A stretch of DNA of 8,668 bases from CAIUMH01 sp037142475. Its GTDB lineage: Bacteria; Actinomycetota; Acidimicrobiia; Acidimicrobiales; RAAP-2. Each line of letters begins with the position of its first letter. The stretch's first letter is position 1. The notes beneath the pieces were generated by a model. The model was not told the DNA's origin. It ran no database searches and saw only the letters and a program-made list of their open reading frames with translations. The DNA is taken from assembly GCA_037142475.1 (NCBI GenBank), contig JBAXAR010000083.1:1-8668 (forward strand). The letters are read 5' to 3'. Made by a program: the position numbers and the translations under genes. Shown piece by piece: positions 1-7,960 of the stretch.

Positions 1-140
1 ACTTCAACCTGACTGTGGTCCCGGTCGTCGAGGAGGACCATGGTCTTCTTGTCGGTGTGGTGACCATCGACGACCTCATCGAGCTCCTGCTTCCCCAGGG
101 GTGGCGGCGTGAATTCGGCATGGCCACGGTCGAGGAGTGA
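1..140 (+). CDS. C-terminal end of a CBS-domain protein, probably MgtE_N/CBS type (5' truncated)
   Basis: Only the last 45 codons are present, read from base 3 to the TGA at 138-140; the gene begins before the window. The visible residues form the final strand-helix unit of a CBS domain: V-V-P-V-V, then G-L-L-V-G-V-V-T-I-D-D-L-I-E-L-L-L-P and W-R-R. The sequence V-T-I-D-D-L followed by L-L-P-x-x-W-R is, from memory, typical of actinobacterial proteins that join an MgtE N-terminal domain to paired CBS domains but lack the MgtE membrane channel. Such domains sense Mg2+ or adenine nucleotides in MgtE. A Mg-related role is inferred, and it agrees with the NRAMP-related transporter starting 205 bases downstream on the same strand. 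Another CBS protein cannot be excluded from so short a piece. Confidence 0.75.
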   Translation, partial: FNLTVVPVVEEDHGLLVGVVTIDDLIELLLPQGWRREFGMATVEE

Positions 141-345
141 TGGTGCCACATCGCCGCTTGAGATCTCGCTTCGTACCTTCGACCCGGGAGGAACGCTGAA
201 ACCCCCAAGTACCGAACGTCGGGCTATTGGCCCGGCGAGAAGAGCGAACGTGACGGACGGAGGGCTGCCCCAAGGCTGACCCGCCCGAGGCCGTGAGGTT
301 CGCGCCACCATGCACGAATCGATGACGACCCGAAGGAGGTGAGCA
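141..345 (+). other. Leader/intergenic region before the NRAMP-type transporter, with possible RNA structure
   Basis: This 205-base gap holds no convincing ORF. It contains a 7-bp hairpin (gtcgggc 218-224, loop 225-229, gcccggc 230-236, one G-U pair). It also contains a longer bulged helix pairing TTCG-TAC-TT (170-176 and 178-179) with AA-GTA-CGAA (207-211 and 213-216), which sets the second hairpin next to it. The ribosome binding site is at the 3' end. Position and length would suit a metal-responsive leader, but I could not match it to the M-box or yybP-ykoY consensus. No clear -35/-10 pair was recognised, so the transporter may be co-transcribed with the CBS gene. Confidence 0.35.
333..341 (+). 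promoter_or_regulatory. Ribosome binding site fixing the transporter start
   Basis: AAGGAGGTG lies four bases upstream of the ATG at 346 and is close to a perfect anti-16S match. It supports that start over any other, and it suggests efficient translation independent of the upstream CBS gene. Confidence 0.85.
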
Positions 346-1932
346 ATGGCATCCCCCGATATCCATGAGTCCGACACCTCCATCACGGGGGCCTTCGGAA
401 CGATCCAGCGACATGACACCTCCACGCGCAAGGGGCTGCGCGCCAAGATCCTGACGCTGCTCGCCATTTTGGGTCCCGGGATCATCGTGATGGTGGGGGA
501 CAACGATGCCGGTGGCATCTCGACCTACGCCCAGGCGGGTCAAGATTTCGGTCTCTCGCTGCTGTGGACCTTGCCGCTCCTGATACCCGTCCTTATCGTG
601 AATCAAGAGATGGTGGTTCGCCTCGGAGCAGTGACCGGCGTGGGACATGGGCGGCTGATTCAGGAGCGCTACGGCCGATTCTGGGGTGGAGTGGCGGTGG
701 CCGACCTCTTCGTTCTCAACTTCTTCACCATCGCGACCGAATTCATCGGCATCGGCCTTGCCCTCTCGTACTTCAACGTGAGTCCTCGATGGGCGGTGCC
801 CATTGCCGGCATCGGGCTGATCGTGATGACCACCACCGGCAGCTTCCGCAGGTGGGAGCGCTTCATGTTCCTCTTCGTCTTCGCCAATCTGCTGATGATC
901 CCCCTGCTGGTCTTCTCCCATCCGTCAGCGGGAGCCCTGGTGCACCACCTCATGGTTCCGGGCATCCGCGGTGGCGTGTCGTCGAATGCAGTTCTGCTGA
1001 TCATCGCCATCGTGGGAACCACCGTGGCTCCTTGGCAGTTGTTCTTCCAGCAGTCGAACATCGTGGACAAGAAGATCACTCCCCGCTGGATCAATTACGA
1101 ACGGGTCGACACCGTGCTCGGATCCCTCGTGGCGGTGGGAAGTGCCGTGATCATCGTCTCGGTGGTTGCGGCGGCCCTCATCGGACCGCGGTACTTCGGC
1201 CACTTCACCAATGCCCTCGACGTGGCCCGGGGTCTCAAAGTGACGGTCGGACCCTGGGCCGGTGCTTTCTTCGCCATCATCTTGTTCAATGCCTCGATCA
1301 TTGGGGCAGCAGCGGTCACGCTGGCGACGACCTACGCGTTCGGGGACGTGGCCAAGACCCAACACTCGCTCGACAAGGGGTGGCGGGAGGCCAAGGCCTT
1401 CTACGGCGGTTTCACCGCGCTGGTGATCCTGGCCGCTGGGATCGTGCTGATTCCTGGCGCTCCCTTGGGCCTGATTACCACCACCGTCCAAGCGCTCGCT
1501 GGTCTCCTGCTCCCGTTGTGCACGGTCTTCCTTCTGCTCTTGTGCAATGACGAACAAGTCCTTGGGCCCTGGGTGAATCGTCCGTGGCTCAATGCCCTAG
1601 CGACCGTGATTGTTTCGGTGCTGGTGGTCCTCTCGATGATTCTGATCGTCACCACGGCATTCCCGCACGTCAACGTGGTCCTTCTCGCCGAGTGGCTGGG
1701 GGGCGTCCTCGTCCTCGGTCTGATCGCTGGTGGCATCGCGTTCGCCATTGGGCACACTCCGGTGAAACGGGATCGATCCATCGATCGATCTGAGTGGCGG
1801 ATGCCGCCGCTGAACCTGCTGAGCCGACCACCACTCGTTGGTTGGCGCCGCACGGTGTTGGTGGGCTTGGCCATCTACCTGGTGGTCTCGGTGGCCTTGC
1901 TGGTTGTCAAGGCATTCCAGATCGGCGGCTAA
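346..1932 (+). CDS. NRAMP-superfamily divalent metal transporter with NRMT-type (Mg2+) ion site
   Basis: This 528-residue integral membrane protein of the SLC11/NRAMP fold has about 12 hydrophobic segments (roughly 36-65, 68-92, 114-140, 149-162, 172-191, 212-238, 256-279, 304-332, 353-371, 376-400, 414-438, 444-469, with a last one at 501-523). Helix 1 has G-P-G then D54-A-G-G57 where Mn/Fe transporters have D-P-G-N. Helix 6 has G-T-T-V-A228-P-W-Q where they have A-x-V-M-P-H-N. The binding-site Asp is therefore kept, while the Asn becomes Gly and the metal-selecting Met becomes Ala. As I recall, that is the pattern of NRAMP-related Mg2+ transporters such as the one from Eggerthella lenta, which favour hydrated Mg2+ or Mn2+. 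R-L-G-x-V-T-G (92-98) is the usual family motif after helix 2. The upstream CBS gene agrees with Mg2+. The start is set by a strong ribosome binding site. Substrate is inferred; family membership is secure. Confidence 0.9.
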   Translation: MASPDIHESDTSITGAFGTIQRHDTSTRKGLRAKILTLLAILGPGIIVMVGDNDAGGISTYAQAGQDFGLSLLWTLPLLIPVLIVNQEMVVRLGAVTGVGHGRLIQERYGRFWGGVAVADLFVLNFFTIATEFIGIGLALSYFNVSPRWAVPIAGIGLIVMTTTGSFRRWERFMFLFVFANLLMIPLLVFSHPSAGALVHHLMVPGIRGGVSSNAVLLIIAIVGTTVAPWQLFFQQSNIVDKKITPRWINYERVDTVLGSLVAVGSAVIIVSVVAAALIGPRYFGHFTNALDVARGLKVTVGPWAGAFFAIILFNASIIGAAAVTLATTYAFGDVAKTQHSLDKGWREAKAFYGGFTALVILAAGIVLIPGAPLGLITTTVQALAGLLLPLCTVFLLLLCNDEQVLGPWVNRPWLNALATVIVSVLVVLSMILIVTTAFPHVNVVLLAEWLGGVLVLGLIAGGIAFAIGHTPVKRDRSIDRSEWRMPPLNLLSRPPLVGWRRTVLVGLAIYLVVSVALLVVKAFQIGG

Positions 1933-1939
1933 GCCGCCG
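1923..1939 (+). repeat. Hairpin with the transporter stop codon in its loop
   Basis: CGGCGGC (1923-1929) and GCCGCCG (1933-1939) are perfectly complementary and flank TAA, the stop codon at 1930-1932. This gives a 7-bp all-G/C stem with a 3-base loop. There is no T-run after it, so it does not look like an intrinsic terminator. It lies 17 bases before the next start codon and could affect ribosome release or messenger stability. Confidence 0.5.
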
Positions 1940-1956
1940 GCCGTAGGCTGAAGACG

Positions 1957-2802
1957 ATGACGCCGGCTCAGATGACCATGCTCAGCATCCACGCCCATCC
2001 TGACGATGAGGCACTCTTCACTGGGGGAGTCATCGCTCGCTACAGCCGAGAGGGGGTCCGTCAGGTCCTCATCACCTGCACTGATGGTCACCTCGGGTTC
2101 GACTCGGTGGGTCGCGGATCACACGATGAGGGCCATGCCCCCGAGGCCGTCGGTGCCGAACGACGCTCGGAACTCCTTCGAGCGACTGAGATTCTTGGTG
2201 TCGATCGTCTTGAGACGCTGGGCTATCGGGACTCGGGGATGGCGGGGTGGGACGCCAACGATGATCATCGCTCCTTTGTCCAAGCCCCCCTCGATGAGGT
2301 GGGAGCTCGCATCGCTGCGATCATCACCGAAGAGCAGCCGCAGGTCGTGGTGACCTACGCCGATGACGGCTTCTATGGGCACCCGGACCACATCGCCACC
2401 CACCACGCCACGATGGCAGGCCTCGCTCTCGCTCAGCATCCCTGCAAGCTGTACTTCGTGGCGATGGCGACTGGGCCCCGTAAGGGTTTTGCTGAGCTCG
2501 CCGCCGCCGCAGCACGAGTGCTGCCCGAGTGGATCGAGTCCGAACTCATCGTGGGAACCGACGATGACTTGGTCCAGACAGTCATCGACTGTGGGCCAGT
2601 CTCCGAAATCAAGCGTGCGGCCCTCGCTGCCCACGGATCCCAGGTCGACAACGCCGACCTGGTGGCTATGGAGCCCGAACTCTTCAGGGCGATTTTCGGA
2701 ACCGAGTCCTTCGTGAGAGCCGCCGATAACACCGGCTCCCCGCTGCCCGAGGACGATCTCTTCGCTGGGGTCCCGTCATGGGGTCCGCCTGCCGCGTCCT
2801 AG
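1957..2802 (+). CDS. PIG-L/LmbE-family zinc-dependent deacetylase, MshB-like (first of a tandem pair)
   Basis: This 281-residue cytoplasmic enzyme belongs to the family that removes N-acetyl groups from GlcNAc-containing or related small molecules, including MshB and Mca of mycothiol metabolism. The zinc site is visible: H12-A-H14-P-D16-D17-E near the N terminus and G-H142-P-D-H145 in the middle. By analogy with MshB, H14, D17 and H145 bind zinc and D16 is the general base. D-S-G-M (92-95) and K-R-A-A-L-A-A-H (219-226) are further MshB-like motifs, and the protein ends with E-D-D-L-F-A-G-V. The four residues between H-P-D-D-E and the next Gly match MshB rather than Mca, as I remember them. 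It starts 24 bases after the transporter. The ribosome binding site is weak, and in-frame ATGs at 1972 and 1978 are possible starts. Substrate unknown. Confidence 0.87.
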   Translation: MTPAQMTMLSIHAHPDDEALFTGGVIARYSREGVRQVLITCTDGHLGFDSVGRGSHDEGHAPEAVGAERRSELLRATEILGVDRLETLGYRDSGMAGWDANDDHRSFVQAPLDEVGARIAAIITEEQPQVVVTYADDGFYGHPDHIATHHATMAGLALAQHPCKLYFVAMATGPRKGFAELAAAAARVLPEWIESELIVGTDDDLVQTVIDCGPVSEIKRAALAAHGSQVDNADLVAMEPELFRAIFGTESFVRAADNTGSPLPEDDLFAGVPSWGPPAAS

Positions 2803-2811
2803 CATCGAACT

Positions 2812-3636
2812 GTGCCCAAACGCCCCACGCTCCTCTTGGTCCACGCTCACCCTGATGATGAGGCCTCGTCGACGGGTGCCACCATCGCCCACTATGCGGC
2901 CCATGGTGTCCGGGTGGTGCTGGTCACCTGCACGAACGGTGAGCTCGGTGACAGCCCGTTGGGTCACCCTCCAGACCACGAGGACCACGACATCGATTCA
3001 GTCGTCGCACACCGGCGCGCCGAACTCGAGGCGGCGTGTGACATCCTCGGCGTCGAGCGTCTCGTGATGCTCGGCTACCACGACTCAGGGATGATGGGCT
3101 GGACGCAGAATGACGATCCAAAGTCGTTCTGGGCTACCCCAGTGGCTGACGCTGCGGCTCGACTCGCTGCGATCCTTGATGAGGAGCGACCCGACGTGGT
3201 GATCACCTACGACGAGAAGGGCTTCTACGGTCACCCCGATCACATCCAAGCCAATCGGGTGACACTGGCCGCCGTCGAGATGGCGGCCGCCACTCCGAAG
3301 CTGTATTACGCCACGATTCCGAAGTCAGTGTTCGAGCGGATGGGTGAGTTGATGGCGGCGGCGGGGATTGAGATCCCAGAGCCCGATGAGGCCGAGGAGC
3401 GGCCCGACATGGGAACCGAGGACCACGAGATCGGCGCCATTCTTGACCTCGGGGACTACGCCGATATCAAGCGAGCGGCGCTGGCTGCTCACGCGTCACA
3501 GACCGCAGACTCGTTCTTTCTCAAGATGCCGCCGGAGGTATTCCGAACCTTTTTCACCCAGGAGTGGTTCGTGCGAGTGCAAGATCCCACCGGTCAGGTT
3601 GGCGTCGAAGACGACCTCTTCGCGGGGGTGGGCTAG
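2812..3636 (+). CDS. PIG-L/LmbE-family zinc-dependent deacetylase, MshB-like (second of a tandem pair)
   Basis: This 274-residue paralogue of the preceding gene is similar along its whole length. It has H11-A-H13-P-D15-D16-E, then G-A-T-I-A-H-Y as in MshB, D91-S-G-M-M-G-W, T-Y-D-E-K-G-F-Y-G-H141-P-D-H144, K-R-A-A-L-A-A-H-A-S-Q (220-230) and the C-terminal E-D-D-L-F-A-G-V. H13, D16 and H144 are the predicted zinc ligands, with nearly the same numbering as MshB. The start is GTG at 2812, nine bases after the previous stop, without a recognisable Shine-Dalgarno sequence; translation is probably coupled to the upstream gene. Compared with its neighbour it carries an acidic insertion near 187-206. 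Substrate is unknown: a GlcNAc-inositol or thiol-conjugate role is possible only if the organism makes mycothiol. A strong terminator follows the stop. Confidence 0.87.
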   Translation: MPKRPTLLLVHAHPDDEASSTGATIAHYAAHGVRVVLVTCTNGELGDSPLGHPPDHEDHDIDSVVAHRRAELEAACDILGVERLVMLGYHDSGMMGWTQNDDPKSFWATPVADAAARLAAILDEERPDVVITYDEKGFYGHPDHIQANRVTLAAVEMAAATPKLYYATIPKSVFERMGELMAAAGIEIPEPDEAEERPDMGTEDHEIGAILDLGDYADIKRAALAAHASQTADSFFLKMPPEVFRTFFTQEWFVRVQDPTGQVGVEDDLFAGVG

Positions 3637-3666
3637 GGCCCATCTCGTCGTGTGGGGTCAGGACAC

Positions 3667-3700
3667 ACGAAAGCCCGGACCCTGAGGCCCGGGCTTTCGT
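3667..3700. terminator. Bidirectional intrinsic terminator between convergent genes
   Basis: A perfect 12-bp stem, acgaaagcccgg (3667-3678) and ccgggctttcgt (3689-3700), encloses a 10-base loop. The A-rich and T-rich stem base reads CTTTCGT on both strands. It lies between the stop of the second deacetylase (3636) and the stop of ahcY (3742, opposite strand), exactly where a shared terminator is expected. The GAAAGCCCGG form is common in actinobacteria. Confidence 0.93.
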
Positions 3701-3739
3701 ACAGAAATCGACGCCGCCTCGATAGAGCGGCGCCAGCGA

Positions 3740-5179
<1,440 letters not shown>

Positions 5180-5189
5180 GTGTTGGGGG

Positions 5190-5195
5190 CTCCTT
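5190..5195 (-). promoter_or_regulatory. ahcY ribosome binding site
   Basis: The minus strand reads AAGGAG 10 bases before the ahcY ATG. The spacing is somewhat long. The site is 13 bases downstream of the leader hairpin at 5209-5247, so that structure could influence access to it. Confidence 0.75.
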
Positions 5196-5208
5196 CGTCG
5201 GGGCGCGC

Positions 5209-5247
5209 AGATGGCGCGGGCTTCATTTCATCCCGGCGCCGACATCT
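5209..5247 (-). repeat. Bulged hairpin in the ahcY leader
   Basis: AGAT-GGCGC-GGG (5209-5220) pairs with CCC-GCGCC-ATCT (5232-5234, 5236-5240 and 5244-5247), leaving an 11-base loop and 1-base and 3-base bulges on one side. In the minus-strand RNA this 12-bp structure lies just before the ribosome binding site. An alternative small pairing, GACA with TGTC (5240s), competes with its base. It does not fit the SAH riboswitch core as I remember it, so its function is open. Confidence 0.55.
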
Positions 5248-5250
5248 GTC

Positions 5251-5308
5251 GTGGCACGCCACCGTCGATTCTAGATGGCATGAGGCTGCGTGGTGCCACT
5301 AAGGCCTC
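5251..5308 (-). repeat. Paired GTGG...CCAC inverted repeats between ychF and ahcY
   Basis: GTGGC-AC-GCCAC (5251-5262) and GTGG-TG-CCAC (5290-5299) are two dyads with the same half-site, centres about 38 bases apart. The second is nested inside GAGGC (5282-5286) and GCCTC (5304-5308), directly after the ychF stop. They could be operator copies for ahcY, or the nested one could act as a weak ychF terminator or processing hairpin; it lacks a T-run. Confidence 0.45.
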
Positions 5309-5316
5309 GGAGGCGA

Positions 5317-6396
<1,080 letters not shown>

Positions 6397-6400
6397 GGGT

Positions 6401-6407
6401 CCTCCTC
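6401..6407 (-). promoter_or_regulatory. ychF ribosome binding site supporting the GTG start
   Basis: The minus strand reads GAGGAGG four bases before GTG at 6394-6396. The ATG just upstream (6407-6409) overlaps this site and is out of frame, so GTG is the start. Confidence 0.8.
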
Positions 6408-6584
6408 ATTGCGGTGATGGTGTGAACCTCAAGGTTACGAGACATCGATCGCCAGCCACGACGCTATCGATCCCGGCCTCCCCATGTTGATCCGAGGTGG
6501 ACCCGGGGAGATGACGGGATCGAGTCGCGGTGGTAGGTTCCTCGCACGGTCAGCACCGGTGCCGGTGGCTGGATTACCGAGATC

Positions 6585-6594
6585 AAAAGGGGGG
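6585..6594 (+). promoter_or_regulatory. Ribosome binding site fixing the binding-protein start
   Basis: AAAAGGGGGG ends three bases before the ATG at 6598. It places the start directly before the signal peptide and argues against the in-frame ATG at 6484, which has nothing comparable upstream. Confidence 0.8.
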
Positions 6595-6597
6595 CAC

Positions 6598-7935
6598 ATG
6601 GCAATCATTAGGAACAGCAGGACGCTCAGTGCATTGCGCACCGCGGGAGTCCTTGTCGCTGCCGGAGCGCTGGCTGCAGCATGCTCCTCGGGAGGATCCG
6701 GATCCTCGAGTTCGACCACCAGCGGCGGATCGTCCAACACCAAGGTCGACAACACCTTGGCCCTCGCCTACACCGGTGGCAAGGCTGGCGCGGCTGACTC
6801 CATGGCCACCCCGGTCAAGATCGGCTACGTCAACCAGCAGTTCGGTTCACCCTCGTTCCCCGAGAACACCGCAGGCGCTGCGTTGGCCGTTAAATACATC
6901 AACAAAGAGCTCGGTGGCGTCAAAGGACACCCCCTCGAGCTCGTGTCGTGCTACGTCTCGACCGAAGAGGACGGCCAGAAGTGCGGCACCCAGATGCTCA
7001 ATGACTCGAGCATCCACTTGGTGGTGACCGGCACGCTCACGGTGGGTAATGACTCGCTCTACAAGGTCCTCGGTGGCCAGAAGCCGATCATCATCGGTAA
7101 TGGTTTGACGGCGACTGACTTCGCCCAGGCAACGGCCGAGACCTACATGCCTGGTGCTCCTGGCACCGTCTCAGGTATGGCGAAGTGGCTCGTCGATGGT
7201 GGTCTTGGCAAGATCAAGACCGTCGCCGTGGTCGCCACCAATGACGCCGGTGCAACGGCATCGGCCAAGATCCTCTTTGCCCCACCGCTTGAGAAGGCTG
7301 GGATCACTGTCAAGGAGGTCTTTATTGACCCGGCAGCGCAGGGTGCCGATGTGGCCTCTGCAGTGAAGGCTGCCGGTGGCGGTACCGCTGACGTGTTCGT
7401 TCCGATCACTCCAGTCCAGGGCTGCATCGCTGTCTATGACGCACTCAAGAGCCTCGGGATTCACCCGCAGGTCCTGACCACTGGTCTGTGCTTCGGCACT
7501 CCGCTGATCCAGCACCTTGGCGGAACCTTCCCGAACAATTGGTACTTCGGTGCCTACGGGGTGAACTACTTCGTACCGCCGCAGAAGGACGTACCGGCCT
7601 CCGAAGAGCTCGCCGCCTACCAGGACGTTGTCAAGAAGTACAACCCAACGATGGAGTACACCGGCTTCGCTGGACCTTCATTCGGAAACCTCTTGACGAT
7701 CACCCAGATGTACAACAAGCTCGGTGTTGATGCGTCAATTCCGCAGCTCATGGACGCCACCAAGAACTTCGCTGGACCCCAGTGGGGCATCCCAGGCCCG
7801 GTGGCGTGCGGCAAGATCACCCCGCTGTTCCCGGCGGTTTGCGTCGGCGAGATGGGGATCGAGCAGTTCAAGGATGGCAAGTGGATCCCGATCGCCGATG
7901 CCTACAACGGCAAGATGATCAACGCCTTCGGCTGA
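6598..7935 (+). CDS. Branched-chain amino-acid type ABC transporter substrate-binding lipoprotein (LivK-like)
   Basis: The protein has 445 residues from the ATG at 6598. The N terminus has Arg residues, a hydrophobic core (about 15-28) and a lipobox L25-A-A-A-C29, so it is predicted to be exported and lipid-anchored at Cys29. A Ser/Gly/Thr-rich linker (30-45) follows. The rest is a type I periplasmic binding fold: V-K-I-G-Y-V at the first strand, an A-V-K-Y-I-N-K-E-L-G-G-V-K-G helix and turn, and K-T-V-A-V-V-A-T-N-D-A-G-A at the start of the second lobe. It would capture a solute such as a branched-chain amino acid, urea, amide or short acid and deliver it to the permease encoded 25 bases downstream. 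Several paired cysteines suggest disulfides in the exported domain. The exact ligand cannot be told. The reading frame is open back to 6484, but that part lacks a ribosome binding site and would bury the signal peptide. Confidence 0.93.
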   Translation: MAIIRNSRTLSALRTAGVLVAAGALAAACSSGGSGSSSSTTSGGSSNTKVDNTLALAYTGGKAGAADSMATPVKIGYVNQQFGSPSFPENTAGAALAVKYINKELGGVKGHPLELVSCYVSTEEDGQKCGTQMLNDSSIHLVVTGTLTVGNDSLYKVLGGQKPIIIGNGLTATDFAQATAETYMPGAPGTVSGMAKWLVDGGLGKIKTVAVVATNDAGATASAKILFAPPLEKAGITVKEVFIDPAAQGADVASAVKAAGGGTADVFVPITPVQGCIAVYDALKSLGIHPQVLTTGLCFGTPLIQHLGGTFPNNWYFGAYGVNYFVPPQKDVPASEELAAYQDVVKKYNPTMEYTGFAGPSFGNLLTITQMYNKLGVDASIPQLMDATKNFAGPQWGIPGPVACGKITPLFPAVCVGEMGIEQFKDGKWIPIADAYNGKMINAFG

Positions 7936-7960
7936 GTAGCAAGGTAACGGTCGAACGAAC

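Larger units (their letters stand above)
6397..6597. promoter_or_regulatory. Divergent intergenic region between ychF and the livK-like gene
   Basis: These 201 bases must hold promoters for both directions, but I cannot assign a confident -35/-10 pair to either. They contain a 12-base dyad AACCT-CA-AGGTT (6425-6436), 28 bases before the ychF start codon, and a perfect 10-base palindrome GCACCGGTGC (6553-6562), 23 bases before the ribosome binding site of the binding-protein gene. A TAGGTT at 6534-6539 could be a -10 element without a good -35. A reading frame open from 6484 into the binding protein is not considered coding. Confidence 0.5.

Noticed and set aside
141..345. Known Mg2+ (M-box) or Mn2+ (yybP-ykoY) riboswitch
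   Set aside because: The conserved core strings of these classes could not be found by eye. A covariance-model search would be needed to revisit this.
76..921. Long minus-strand open frame of 281 codons over the CBS/transporter start
   Set aside because: It overlaps the transporter gene and its leader, has low-complexity Gly/His/Asp/Arg composition typical of the antisense of GC-rich genes, and has no recognisable domain.
669..1094. Minus-strand frame of 141 codons, rich in Met and Arg
   Set aside because: Antisense to the core helices of the transporter; no ribosome binding site and no family resemblance.
925..1557. Minus-strand open frame inside the transporter gene
   Set aside because: It is antisense to a well-supported membrane protein; composition (Gly, Arg, Asp, His, Gln-rich) is that of a shadow frame.
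1771..1790. Run of overlapping GATC/ATCGAT words
   Set aside because: It encodes R-D-R-S-I-D-R-S in the cytoplasmic tail region of the transporter; the repetition follows from the codons, and there is no sign of a mobile-element end or an origin.
5180..5316. SAH riboswitch upstream of ahcY
   Set aside because: A CCGAGG string occurs in the minus-strand RNA, but the rest of the conserved core as I remember it and its pairing are absent. I keep only the hairpins as observations.
6484..6597. N-terminal extension of the binding lipoprotein by 38 codons
   Set aside because: The ribosome binding site at 6585-6594 and the signal peptide right after ATG 6598 fix the start downstream; the extension would place the signal sequence internally.
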